Shown piece after piece: positions 31,784-40,892 of a stretch of 64,000 nt of DNA (position 1 is the stretch's first letter; every line of letters begins with the position of its first letter). A model generated the notes under the pieces. That model was not told the origin of the DNA and searched no databases. It saw only the letters and a program-made list of their open reading frames with translations. The translations under genes were made by a program, and so were the position numbers. The stretch is taken from positions 682,001-746,000 of the forward strand of contig NZ_FOZL01000001.1 of NCBI RefSeq assembly GCF_900114625.1, written 5' to 3'. The stretch is from Granulicella pectinivorans (GTDB lineage Bacteria > Acidobacteriota > Terriglobia > Terriglobales > Acidobacteriaceae).

Positions 31784-33973
31784 TTGAGTAACGCAAATTT
31801 GATGGTGCACGAACGAAAAACCGCATTCCTCGCAGGTGTTTGGAGGGTCGATCCCGAGACGAATACGCTTCTGCGGGATGGTGAGGAGCGGCATGTCGAG
31901 CCAAAAGTGATGAAGGTGCTGCTCACTTTGGCCTCGCAACAGAACCACGTCGTCTCGAAGGAAGATCTCATTACAGCGGTGTGGCCGGACACCTTTGTGG
32001 GTGACGACGTGCTGACCCGCTGCATCTCGATCCTACGGAAGATCACCGAAGACGATCCCCATGCGCCGCACTTTATCCAGACGGTTCCCAAGGTGGGGTA
32101 CCGGCTGGTGGCTCCCGTTTCGGAGTTTGCCGAGCCTGAGCCGATGGAGGTGTTGGTGGAGCAGCCGGCTGCGCCTCTGGAGGCTCGGCCTGCGGCGGAG
32201 AGCATTGTTCCGCCTGCGGGAGCGGCTCGCTGGCCTCGTGCCAGGTGGATCGCCGGAGCAGCCGCGGCACTTTCGCTCGTCGCCGCCACGGGCTATGGAG
32301 TACATGCCCGCCGGGAGGCAACGGGGCCCTCCGGCAGCCTTCGTACGGTGCAGTTCACCTCTTACGACGGGGAGCAGACACAGCCGGCGTTCTCGCCGGA
32401 CGGCGCGCATATCGCTTTTGTGTGGGCGAAGCACGGAAGCGAGACGCGGCAGATCTACGTGAAGCGGATTGGCGAGGAGAACCTCACTCGGCTGGCGAAG
32501 GATGGCGGAGAGCAGTTCAGCCCCGTCTGGTCGCCCGACGGGCGGCAGATCGCTTATCTGGGGAGATCAAGCGACGGTCTGGGACTTTATATAACGGGAA
32601 CTGCGCCGGGATCGGGGGCCAGCCGCATCTATATTCCGCAGCAGCCCAGCCACTGGGAGCAGGGTGCCCTTTCGTGGTCGCCGGATGGGAAGAGCCTTAT
32701 TTTTCCGGATCACGACGGTTCGCAGCCGCACTCGTCGCTGTTCCAACTGGATCTGGCGACGCGGAATGTAAGGTCGATTACATCGCCTCCGTCGGGTTGG
32801 GAGGGAGACTTGAACCCGGCTTACTCGCCCGATGGGACAAAGATTGCTTTTACCCGGGCGAGCGAGACTGCCGTCCGGGATATCTACTGGATTTCTGTGG
32901 GCAATGGCGCGGTCCACCAGCTTACCTCCGACCGGATGAACATCGACAGCCTTACGTGGAGCGCGGATGGACGCTCCATTCTGTTCTCGTCGAACCGAGG
33001 CGGGAAGTACGCGCTGTGGAAGATGGCGTTGAATGGGGGAAAGCCGGAGCGGCTTCCGGTGGGGAGTGAGGACGCCTTCGGTCCGGCGGTGGGACCGCGG
33101 CCGGGGCAGCTCGCCTATGCGCAGGGTTCGGCCTTCTGGAGCATTCTTCGGCTGAGGGGGGCTGAGGGGAAGTCCGCGGCGGTTCCGGAACGCGTGCTCT
33201 CCTCGACCCAGCAGGACTCTGCCCCGTCGCTCTCGCCCGATGGCCGCTTTTTTGCGATCCAGTCGCTTCGCTCCGGATCGCAGGAGATCTGGATCTCGTC
33301 GATCGAGGGTAAGTCGTTGCGGCAATTGACGTTCCTGGGGGGTCCGCTGACGGGCAGTCCAGCATGGTCGAACCATGGGGACAGTCTTCTGTTCGACTCA
33401 CGGCCGGATGGTCACTCGCATATCTTCAGCGTGCCGGTGGGGGGCGGGCAGCCGAAGCAGTTGACTTCGGGGAATGCGAACGATATCGTCCCGCGCTGGT
33501 CGCATGACGACCAGAAGATCTATTTCCGGTCGAATCGCGGAGGGAGATGGCAGTTGTGGATGATTCCGGCGGCCGGGGGAGAGCCGCAGCCGGTGACAAC
33601 GGGCGATGGGATCGAGCCGCAGGAGTCGCCCGATGGGCGGTGGCTTTACTACACGCGTGGAAACGAGGATGGGCTATGGCGGACGCCGGTGGGAGGCGGG
33701 AACGAGGTGCAGGTCTCGAAGGCTCCGGCGGCAGGCTTCTGGGGGTACTGGCAGGTGACGCCGCTGGGTATCTTCTACCTGGATCAAAGCCATACGAGCC
33801 CGGAGATCCGGATTCTGAACCCGGAGACGCGGGAGTCCAGCCTATACGCCACGCTGCAGCAGACGCCTCCTCCTTATGCGGGGATCTCGGTGGTTGCGCA
33901 GGGGCACATCGTCCTGATGACGGACGAGCATGATGCCGAACGGCACATCACGCTCGTCGAGCGGCAGCGGTAG
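31784..33973 (+). CDS. winged-helix (OmpR/CadC-type) membrane regulator with PD40 propeller
   Basis: 729 residues. Residues ~15-110 are an OmpR-type winged helix (VDPETNTLLRDGEERHVEPK, MKVLLTLASQQNHVVSKEDL, then TVPKVGYRLVAPV). A single transmembrane helix follows at about 150-166 (WIAGAAAALSLVAATGYGV). The remaining ~540 residues are TolB-like PD40/WD beta-propeller repeats (QPAFSPDGAHIAFVWAKHG, FSPVWSPDGRQIAYLG, APSLSPDGRFFAIQS). This is the CadC-like one-component layout: a cytoplasmic DNA-binding domain with an extracytoplasmic sensor. It is divergent from a TonB-dependent receptor and probably controls it. Start uncertain: TTG at 31784 has a GGATG-like site, ATG at 31802 lacks one. Confidence 0.88.
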   Translation: MSNANLMVHERKTAFLAGVWRVDPETNTLLRDGEERHVEPKVMKVLLTLASQQNHVVSKEDLITAVWPDTFVGDDVLTRCISILRKITEDDPHAPHFIQTVPKVGYRLVAPVSEFAEPEPMEVLVEQPAAPLEARPAAESIVPPAGAARWPRARWIAGAAAALSLVAATGYGVHARREATGPSGSLRTVQFTSYDGEQTQPAFSPDGAHIAFVWAKHGSETRQIYVKRIGEENLTRLAKDGGEQFSPVWSPDGRQIAYLGRSSDGLGLYITGTAPGSGASRIYIPQQPSHWEQGALSWSPDGKSLIFPDHDGSQPHSSLFQLDLATRNVRSITSPPSGWEGDLNPAYSPDGTKIAFTRASETAVRDIYWISVGNGAVHQLTSDRMNIDSLTWSADGRSILFSSNRGGKYALWKMALNGGKPERLPVGSEDAFGPAVGPRPGQLAYAQGSAFWSILRLRGAEGKSAAVPERVLSSTQQDSAPSLSPDGRFFAIQSLRSGSQEIWISSIEGKSLRQLTFLGGPLTGSPAWSNHGDSLLFDSRPDGHSHIFSVPVGGGQPKQLTSGNANDIVPRWSHDDQKIYFRSNRGGRWQLWMIPAAGGEPQPVTTGDGIEPQESPDGRWLYYTRGNEDGLWRTPVGGGNEVQVSKAPAAGFWGYWQVTPLGIFYLDQSHTSPEIRILNPETRESSLYATLQQTPPPYAGISVVAQGHIVLMTDEHDAERHITLVERQR

Positions 33974-33978
33974 CCGAG

Positions 33979-36492
33979 TCACCACCGCAGGGTGACGGTC
34001 TTGCTGACGTAGCCGGTTCCGCTGGCGTCCCCGAATTTGACCAGGACCTCGTTGCCCTCTATCGTTCCGCCCTCAGCGCTGAGGGTTCGTTGTCTGGCGG
34101 CGTTCTGCCGCACGAAGAGACGATGCGCGCTGCCGGCCGGGGCTTCGAGCTGCACGGTGAGGGTGTGGCTGTCGCTCCGGACATCGATCACCTTCATCTG
34201 CGATGTTCTGTTTCCCTCGCTTGCGGGGGCCTCCTGCGTGCCAATCTCGACCGCGGGAAGGGGAAGGCGGAGGGTGTGCTGCGTGGAGGGGCGCTCCGTG
34301 CAATCCTTCGAGACCGTTTGCCCAGGCTTCGCGAGGCAGAGCGTGGACGGACCGGGTGACGTGGCGCGGACCTGCAGCTCCGCCCCCACGCGCTCGATGG
34401 CAACCTCGAAGCTATCGCTGCCCACCATCACGTGCTGCAGGGTGGTTTTGTCCCATGCCGCGGGCATCTGCGGAGCCACCTGGAGGGTATGGTGGAGGGC
34501 ATCGGCTTCCAGGCCAAAGAGACCGCGGATGGCGGGTGCGAGCACCATGGCGGACGACCAGAGCTGGTGCGAGCTGCTTCTTCCCAGAGGCGCGAAGAAC
34601 TCACCCGAGACCACCTCGGTGATTGCACCCGCATCCTGCAGCCAGGTCAGCTCCGCCGTATTGCGCAGGTTGGAGAACGCCTGCACGGGACGCCCGGTGC
34701 GATACTCCGCCATCGAGGTCCATCCGCTGTAGAGCGGCCAGACCGATCCGTGATGGTAGCTGACAGGGTCGTAGATGGTGGCGCTCGTTGGAACGGACCG
34801 AATACCCCAGTCCGTGCTGAAGGTGTGTCCGGCCCATTGAGCGAAGGTCGTGTCTGCCTGAGGCAGCGCGAGATGGCCGCTCCACCATGCGACCGCGGGG
34901 AAGATCGAGGGCACGTTCTCGTACGAGCCATCCTGCTGCCGGTTGAAGCGGTACACGCCGTCTTCTCCGCGATAGGCGGCGAGTTTCGCTGCGATATCGG
35001 CCGCCGTTTTGCCTGCCTCCTGAGCCGCATCGGTTTCGCCCATCAGCCCTGCGAGGCGGGAGAAGGAGGCGGCGGACTGCTGGTCGAGCGCAGCGAGGTA
35101 GATCTCCTGATGCGGCATCTTCGGCCACTCCTCCACCCAGCCTGTGCCCTGGGAGTTGTCGTAGACGCCTTGGGTGGTGTGGCTGCGGGTGAACTGGTAG
35201 GCGCGCTTTACGTTGTCCCAGTGCTGCTTCAGGTAGGCGATGTCTCCGCTGGACCGGACGTAATCTTCTATCTGCATGACGAATAAAGGGGTTGAGTCGG
35301 CGGAGGCGTAGAGATACGGCATGTGTTCCCAGTCGACCTGGGCTGCGGTCTGGGAGTACTCGTGCATCATCTTGCCGTCGGCCCGTTGGTGGGCCAGCAG
35401 GAAGTCCAATGCTTGCTTCGACATAGCGAAGTCGCCGAAGCTGTTCACCGCGTAGAGGGTCCATAAGGTGTCGCGGCCGAAGAACCAGCCGAAGCCGGGG
35501 CGGGCGGAGTCGCCGGAGGTGTACCAGCCGCCTGCGAGACCGGCTCCGCCGGCGGTGGAAACCTTTGATTCTTCGATGGATACCTCGGCCCAGCGGAGGG
35601 CTTCGTCGAAGCGCTTGTCGGGGGTGGATACGGTGAGGCGGTGGTCAAAAAAGTGGTCCCAATCCTGGGATACTGTCTGGTAATCGTGGACAAGGTGCTG
35701 GTTCGCGCTGGTGAGGCGCGCGAGGAGGGCGGCGCGTCCCGCTACTCCGGTTTCGCCCTTCTTTGCCAGACCACAGAGCAGGGGGTAGAAGCTGTGGTCG
35801 TCCTTCGCGGGGTCGTAGGAGAGGTGGAACTCGACCGGCGTGGTCACGGGGCGTTCCTGGTAGGGAGGGATGGGACCATGCTGCGCGTTGGGCATGGCGA
35901 CCATGCCGTAGAAGTCGGGGTTGTCGGTCTCGAGGGTGTAGGCTCCGCCGGTTCCGGATGGGGTCCAGCTTGCGCCGGGGCGGCCGAAGTTCGGGGCGGG
36001 CCACTGCTGCTCCATGCTGGGGGCGAAGGAGAGGGTGATCTCGGCGGGGCGGGATGCGTGGATTTCGAAGAGGACCACTGCGGTCGCCAGGCCGGGTTCG
36101 GAGGTGTGGGGGATGAACATGTGCTGCTTCACGGTGATCGCCGCGTGGGCGTAGGTGATGGTGGTGTGGTCGGGGCGGACCTCGATGGACGAGGCGTGCG
36201 CGTTCAGATCGATGACCGCGTCGTAGTCCTTCAGCTTCGCCGTGAGGTGTGCTTCGTGCAGGATCTTGACCGGAAGGAGCCAGAGCTCGAAGGTGCCGTC
36301 CTGCTGCCCGAGGATCGCGCCGCGCTCGCCCGTGACGGAGAAGGGCTTGTTGGCCATCGCGTCTTTGCGGATGACGAGGGGGTTCGCGTCGAGGGGGAAA
36401 GAGGGGATGGTGGTGAGGCCGGTCTGGGTGCTGCTTTGGGCGTGGAGGGCGGGGGAGAGAGAGAGGAGCAGAACGGCAGCGGTCAATCGCAC
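33979..36492 (-). CDS. exported glycogen-debranching-like (alpha/alpha)6 glycosidase
   Basis: 837 residues starting at GTG 36492, with a signal peptide (MRLTAAVLLLSLSPALHAQ) and GAGG eight bases upstream. An N-terminal beta-sandwich (about 30-300) leads to an (alpha/alpha)6 barrel whose central segment PGFGWFFGRDTLWTLYAVNS, FGDFAMSKQAL and HQRADGKMMHEYS closely resembles the C-terminal catalytic domain of glycogen debranching enzymes and GH63/GH133-like proteins. A later NVPSIFPAVAWWSGHLALPQ and EVVSGEFFAPLGRSSSHQLW complete the barrel. It likely trims glucosidic or mannosidic ends outside the cytoplasm; exact specificity unknown. The open frame continues upstream through a microsatellite to 37395, but that part is an artefact. 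It converges with the regulator gene with a gap of only five bases. Confidence 0.85.
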   Translation of the reverse strand: MRLTAAVLLLSLSPALHAQSSTQTGLTTIPSFPLDANPLVIRKDAMANKPFSVTGERGAILGQQDGTFELWLLPVKILHEAHLTAKLKDYDAVIDLNAHASSIEVRPDHTTITYAHAAITVKQHMFIPHTSEPGLATAVVLFEIHASRPAEITLSFAPSMEQQWPAPNFGRPGASWTPSGTGGAYTLETDNPDFYGMVAMPNAQHGPIPPYQERPVTTPVEFHLSYDPAKDDHSFYPLLCGLAKKGETGVAGRAALLARLTSANQHLVHDYQTVSQDWDHFFDHRLTVSTPDKRFDEALRWAEVSIEESKVSTAGGAGLAGGWYTSGDSARPGFGWFFGRDTLWTLYAVNSFGDFAMSKQALDFLLAHQRADGKMMHEYSQTAAQVDWEHMPYLYASADSTPLFVMQIEDYVRSSGDIAYLKQHWDNVKRAYQFTRSHTTQGVYDNSQGTGWVEEWPKMPHQEIYLAALDQQSAASFSRLAGLMGETDAAQEAGKTAADIAAKLAAYRGEDGVYRFNRQQDGSYENVPSIFPAVAWWSGHLALPQADTTFAQWAGHTFSTDWGIRSVPTSATIYDPVSYHHGSVWPLYSGWTSMAEYRTGRPVQAFSNLRNTAELTWLQDAGAITEVVSGEFFAPLGRSSSHQLWSSAMVLAPAIRGLFGLEADALHHTLQVAPQMPAAWDKTTLQHVMVGSDSFEVAIERVGAELQVRATSPGPSTLCLAKPGQTVSKDCTERPSTQHTLRLPLPAVEIGTQEAPASEGNRTSQMKVIDVRSDSHTLTVQLEAPAGSAHRLFVRQNAARQRTLSAEGGTIEGNEVLVKFGDASGTGYVSKTVTLRW

Positions 36493-36575
36493 GGAGAAGG
36501 CCTCATGGAGAAAGTTGGGAAACGAAGGATAGCAGGTGGTTTGGGAACGACAAGAGTAAAAGAAAAAGCAGATCC

Positions 36576-36592
36576 CCTTCGGGGATGACAAC
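36576..36592. repeat. 17-bp segment shared with 3' end of lipoprotein gene at 63146
   Basis: CCTTCGGGGATGACAAC occurs here, just before the microsatellite, and again at 63146-63162 inside the coding end of the lipoprotein gene. The CCCCTTCGGGG core is a small palindrome. Confidence 0.6.
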
Positions 36593-36629
36593 CAAGAGTA
36601 AGAACAAAACCAACAACAACAGCAAAAGC

Positions 36630-36700
36630 AAAATGCGGGGGTCTCTCCACTCCGCTTCGCTTCGGTCGAGATGACGCGAGTTGGTGGAGGGATAAAGAGC
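36630..36700. repeat. 71-bp interspersed element, copy 1
   Basis: Runs from AAAATGCGGGGGTCTC to GGAGGGATAAAGAGC. It contains CTCCACTCCGCTTCGC and GTCGAGATGACGCG. It differs from copies 2 and 3 at a few bases (TTCGG for TCCGG; GCGAGTTGGTGG for GCGCGTTTGTGG). Confidence 0.9.
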
Positions 36701-36948
<248 letters not shown>

Positions 36949-37019
36949 AAAATGCGGGGGTCTCTCCACTCCGCTTCGCTCCGGTCGAGATGACGCGCGT
37001 TTGTGGAGGGATAAAGAGC
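36949..37019. repeat. 71-bp interspersed element, copy 2
   Basis: Identical in length and, as far as can be seen, in sequence to copy 3 (37152-37222). It is flanked on both sides by the hexanucleotide tracts. Confidence 0.9.
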
Positions 37020-37151
<132 letters not shown>

Positions 37152-37222
37152 AAAATGCGGGGGTCTCTCCACTCCGCTTCGCTCCGGTCGAGATGACGCG
37201 CGTTTGTGGAGGGATAAAGAGC
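37152..37222. repeat. 71-bp interspersed element, copy 3
   Basis: Third copy of the same 71-bp element, followed by a short AGCAAG/AGCAAC remnant to about 37250. Confidence 0.9.
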
Positions 37223-37256
37223 GTAAGAGCAAGAGCAACAGCAAAAGCAAGGCTGA

Positions 37257-37284
37257 CCCCCATGCCTCTGGCGAGGCATGGGGG
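37257..37284 (-). terminator. terminator hairpin after receptor gene
   Basis: CCCCCATGCCT pairs with AGGCATGGGGG (11 bp, loop CTGGCG) eight bases after the receptor stop. On the minus strand a CTTGCTTTTG stretch follows, a weak U-tract. Confidence 0.65.
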
Positions 37285-37292
37285 CTTTGGGG

Positions 37293-40200
37293 TTAGAAGG
37301 TGACGCGGGCGGCGAACTGGAGACGGCGCATCGTGCTGTTGCCTTCGAGGGCGGTGATGACACCGGCTCCCTGGGCGACCGTGCAGTCGATGCAACGCGA
37401 GTTGCTGCCGGTGGGGATATCCAGAGCGGCGTGGTTGAAGACGTTGAAGGCCTGGAACTGGAACTGGCCCTTGAAACGCTCGGTGAGGGGGATGTCCTTC
37501 AGGACGGCGACATCCGCGTAGAAGTCACGCGGGCCGACCATGGAGAGACGCCCGATGTTGCCGAAGTTTCCGAAGGCCGGACGCTGGAACGGTCCGGAGA
37601 CCGCACCGTTGGTGGCGAGTGCCGCGACCGGCGTGAAGTAACGGCGGGCGTGGGTGGTGGTGTTGAGACCGCCGGTGCTCAGGGCAAAGGCCTTGGCATC
37701 GCCGTTGGGACGGCAGTCGCTGGTGGTGCCGGGACCGCCGAAGTTGTTGTCGAGGTCCTGATCGGCGCCGCACTCGGCGTAGGTCGGGGTGAACGGACGT
37801 CCGCTCTCCCAGGTGGTCTGGCCGGTGAGGCTGTAGCCGCCGACGAGGTAGTCGACGAGGCGGTTGGAGTGAGCAAGGAAGATGCGGTTCTTGCCGAAGG
37901 GAAGCTCATACACGCCGCTCAACACGAAGATGTTGGTGCGGTTGGTGTCGTTGCGTCCGTAGCTGAACTGCTTGTAGTTGGTGAAGGCTGCGTCGTTGGC
38001 GTAGTTCATGGCCTTCGACCAGGTGTAGTTGGCGTTGAACTGGAGGCCGTGCGCGAATCGCTTGTCGAGCTTGGTCTGCAGCGAGTGGTAGTTGGCGTGG
38101 CCCGAGGGCGCGGCCGAGGTCATGGAGTTGGAGCAGCAGAGCGTCGCGGCTCCCTGGTAGCTGCCGACGAACTTGCCGTTATAAGGACGACGTGCCGCAC
38201 TGCCCGCGGCGAGTTGTGCCTGTGTGGTGGGAAGCGTGGGCTCGTTGAGATCGTAGCCGTAGGTCTCGCCGGGGTAGACGCGTTCCCCGACGTTGCCGAC
38301 GTAGGCGATATCAAGCGTCGTGGTGGCGCCGAACTGCTGCTGCACGGCGACGTTGAACTGATCGACCTTCGGAAGCTGGATACGGGCCGGACGGAAGGTC
38401 TGGCTGTACGCATTCTGAAAGGGAATGAGACCGGTGGTGGGGATGGTGGGCTGCGCCGGACGAACCGGCGGGGAGGCGAGGGTTGCGCCGACGCTGTTGA
38501 CGCTGCCCGTGGTGCCGAGGTTCTCATTGGCCTGGACGGGCAGGTTATGCGAGAGCACGGAGCCGAAGAGCGTTCCGAAGTAGCCGACCGTGTCGTAGAC
38601 AGTACCGACGCCGGCACGGATGACGGTGTTGGGCAGAACCTGATAGGCGAGACCGACGCGTCCGCCTAGGTTCTTATAGTCCATCAACTGGCCGCCGTTG
38701 GTGCCGTAGGGGCCTGCTCCGGCGACGCGGATGCCACCGCTGTCGATGGAGGCGAAGCCGCCGTGTCCGGTACCGTTGACGGTCTCAGGAAAGATGATGT
38801 CCCAGCGAACGCCGTAGTTGAGCTGCAGCTTGGAGGTGATGCGCCAGGAGTCCTGGCCGTAGAATGCGCCACGCTTCTGGTAGTTGTACTGGTCGTTGAT
38901 GTAGACGTTGAAGCGCTGGAACTGCGCGGCATCGCCGATGAGGAAGGAGGCGAGGTCGTTGCCGGTCGATCCGGCACCGGCCGTCGTGGCGGAGTCGAAG
39001 GTGAAGAGACCGGAGCGGTTGTTATCCGACGCATTGCGGATGTTCTTCGCGTAGCGGATGTCGCCACCGAACTTGAAGGTGTGGCGTCCGCTGGTCTTGG
39101 TCCAGTTGTTGACGAGCTGGAAGACCTGCTCGCTTTCCGTCAGCGGGCAGTTGCAGCCCTGGTTGCCGAGTCCGCTGAGCGAGCTCTGGTTGAAGTTGAA
39201 GGTGGGCAGCCCGGCGGTGTCGGCCGAGACGTTGAGGTTGGGCATGCCGAGCGCGGTGGCCGAGGTCTGCCCGGCGTACTTGCTCTCGGAGACGTGGTAA
39301 CTGAGGAAGCCGACGCGAAGATCGGTGAGGAGGCTGGGACGAAGAGCCCAGTCCATGCCGACCGTGGCGCTCTGGTTCTGCGTGACGGTGTTTCCTGTGG
39401 TGCCGCCGAGGCCGAAGCCGTTGCCGCCAGCTGCGCCGAAGACCGGGACGCCGACGAGGCGGAAGAGAGCATAGTCATAGCGCCCGAAGAGGTGGATGCG
39501 GTCGTTGAGCTGGTGATCGAGGCGCATGTCGGCCTGATCGCTGTTGAGCGTACCCTTGCCGGCGGCCACATAGTTGTTGGAGGTGCCCTGTCCGGTGGCG
39601 TTGGGGGCAGGGAGGAGCTTCAGCACGGCGATCGCCTGCGGCGAGAGCGCGGAGACGGGGATCTGTCCGGCGGCGCCGTAGGGGGTCTTGGTGATGGGGT
39701 TATAGAGCACCTGCGAGGTGTACTCGGACAGGTTGCAGGTGCCGCCGGTGGCGTTGACGCAGGTGCTGCGCACGAGGTTCGTGGGTACGTTCTGGGTGAT
39801 GCTCGAACCGAGGCGATTGCGAAGACCCTGGTAGTCGAGGAAGAAGAACGCCTTATCCTTGATGATCTTGCCGGAGACAGCGCCGCCGAACTGGCTGTAG
39901 AGCTCGCTGGGGATGGTCTTGCCGGTGATGGGGTCGGGCTGGAACTGGGTGAAGGGGTTGCGCGCGTAGAAGGCGTCGGAGTGCCGGAAGAGGAAGGCGT
40001 CGCCGTGCAGGGCGTTGCCGCCGGACTTGGTGGTGACGTTGATGATGCCGCCGGCCGCTCCGCCAAACTCAGCATCTGGGTTCTGGGTGGTCACCTTGGT
40101 CTCGTTGACCGAGTCCAGGGTGGGGTTGATGACGATGATGCCGAGAACGGGGTCGCGGTTGTCGGTTCCGTCGAGGATGAAGCCCTGCTCACCGTAGTTC

Positions 40201-40778
40201 GAACCGTTGGTATTGAGGGCGAGGCCTGCCTGTGGGTTTTCGGGTCCGGCGATGTTGAAGCTGGAGTGCTGGACGCCGGGGGTGAGGAGCAGGAAGCTGG
40301 TCAGGTTCCGGGTGAAGTTGGGGAGGTTGCCGATAGTGCGTGCGTCGAGGGTTTGGGAGATGTCGGCGCGGTCGGTCTTGAGGGCAGGCGCCTCGGCGGT
40401 GACGGTGACGGTCTGGGCCGTGCCGGTCGCACCGAGAGGCGTATCGATCTTCTGCGACGAGTCGGCGTGCAGCTCGATGCCGGGGACCTCGGACGGCGCG
40501 AAGGACGGGGCCGAGATCTGCACGGTGTAGGTATCGGGGATCAGGTGGTCGACAGCCCAAGTTCCATCGGGCTTGGTCTGGACGACCTGTTGGGTTCCCT
40601 TCTGCTGGTCACGCACGGTGACGGTTGCCCCGGCGACGACCGCGCCTGTCGAGTCCGTGACCGTTCCATACAGGGACCCATAAAGCGCCTGGGCGAACAG
40701 GCTGCTGGTGCTGGACAGAAAGATCGCCGCGAGGGCGAGTCTTTGCCCGCATCTAAAGATTCGGTGTTTGGTATTCAA
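37293..40778 (-). CDS. TonB-dependent receptor, Oar-like, TTG start
   Basis: 1161 residues. TTG at 40778 is preceded by AGGAGG with six bases spacing, a near-ideal ribosome site, and gives a basic n-region then LALAAIFLSSTSSLFAQ. Carboxypeptidase-regulatory-like domain (LYGSLYGTVTDSTGAVVAGA), plug (ALNTNGSNYGEQGFILDGTD), TKSGGNALHGDAFLFRHSDA and a last strand MRRLQFAARVTF. Divergent to it, 114 bp away, is a membrane regulator of an unnamed family (40893-42164), which suggests dedicated control. A hairpin in the 5' leader lies just upstream of the ribosome site. The substrate is unknown; neighbours act on glycans. Confidence 0.94.
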   Translation of the reverse strand: MNTKHRIFRCGQRLALAAIFLSSTSSLFAQALYGSLYGTVTDSTGAVVAGATVTVRDQQKGTQQVVQTKPDGTWAVDHLIPDTYTVQISAPSFAPSEVPGIELHADSSQKIDTPLGATGTAQTVTVTAEAPALKTDRADISQTLDARTIGNLPNFTRNLTSFLLLTPGVQHSSFNIAGPENPQAGLALNTNGSNYGEQGFILDGTDNRDPVLGIIVINPTLDSVNETKVTTQNPDAEFGGAAGGIINVTTKSGGNALHGDAFLFRHSDAFYARNPFTQFQPDPITGKTIPSELYSQFGGAVSGKIIKDKAFFFLDYQGLRNRLGSSITQNVPTNLVRSTCVNATGGTCNLSEYTSQVLYNPITKTPYGAAGQIPVSALSPQAIAVLKLLPAPNATGQGTSNNYVAAGKGTLNSDQADMRLDHQLNDRIHLFGRYDYALFRLVGVPVFGAAGGNGFGLGGTTGNTVTQNQSATVGMDWALRPSLLTDLRVGFLSYHVSESKYAGQTSATALGMPNLNVSADTAGLPTFNFNQSSLSGLGNQGCNCPLTESEQVFQLVNNWTKTSGRHTFKFGGDIRYAKNIRNASDNNRSGLFTFDSATTAGAGSTGNDLASFLIGDAAQFQRFNVYINDQYNYQKRGAFYGQDSWRITSKLQLNYGVRWDIIFPETVNGTGHGGFASIDSGGIRVAGAGPYGTNGGQLMDYKNLGGRVGLAYQVLPNTVIRAGVGTVYDTVGYFGTLFGSVLSHNLPVQANENLGTTGSVNSVGATLASPPVRPAQPTIPTTGLIPFQNAYSQTFRPARIQLPKVDQFNVAVQQQFGATTTLDIAYVGNVGERVYPGETYGYDLNEPTLPTTQAQLAAGSAARRPYNGKFVGSYQGAATLCCSNSMTSAAPSGHANYHSLQTKLDKRFAHGLQFNANYTWSKAMNYANDAAFTNYKQFSYGRNDTNRTNIFVLSGVYELPFGKNRIFLAHSNRLVDYLVGGYSLTGQTTWESGRPFTPTYAECGADQDLDNNFGGPGTTSDCRPNGDAKAFALSTGGLNTTTHARRYFTPVAALATNGAVSGPFQRPAFGNFGNIGRLSMVGPRDFYADVAVLKDIPLTERFKGQFQFQAFNVFNHAALDIPTGSNSRCIDCTVAQGAGVITALEGNSTMRRLQFAARVTF

Positions 40779-40794
40779 GTGTTGCCTCCTGAAA

Positions 40795-40823
40795 CTCAGA
40801 TGCCTGCGAGGCAGGTTTCTGAG
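40795..40823 (-). promoter_or_regulatory. hairpin just upstream of the receptor's ribosome site
   Basis: CTCAGA/TCTGAG and, inside it, CCTGC/GCAGG form an interrupted 11-bp stem with a GAG loop. It ends a few bases before the AGGAGG of the receptor at 37293-40778. It could be an operator or an mRNA structure affecting translation or stability. Confidence 0.4.
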
Positions 40824-40892
40824 CACGCATGAGGGTCCTCGATGAAACGTCGATTTGTAACGCAGTTCACGGTGCGGCACGTGGTTTGACGG

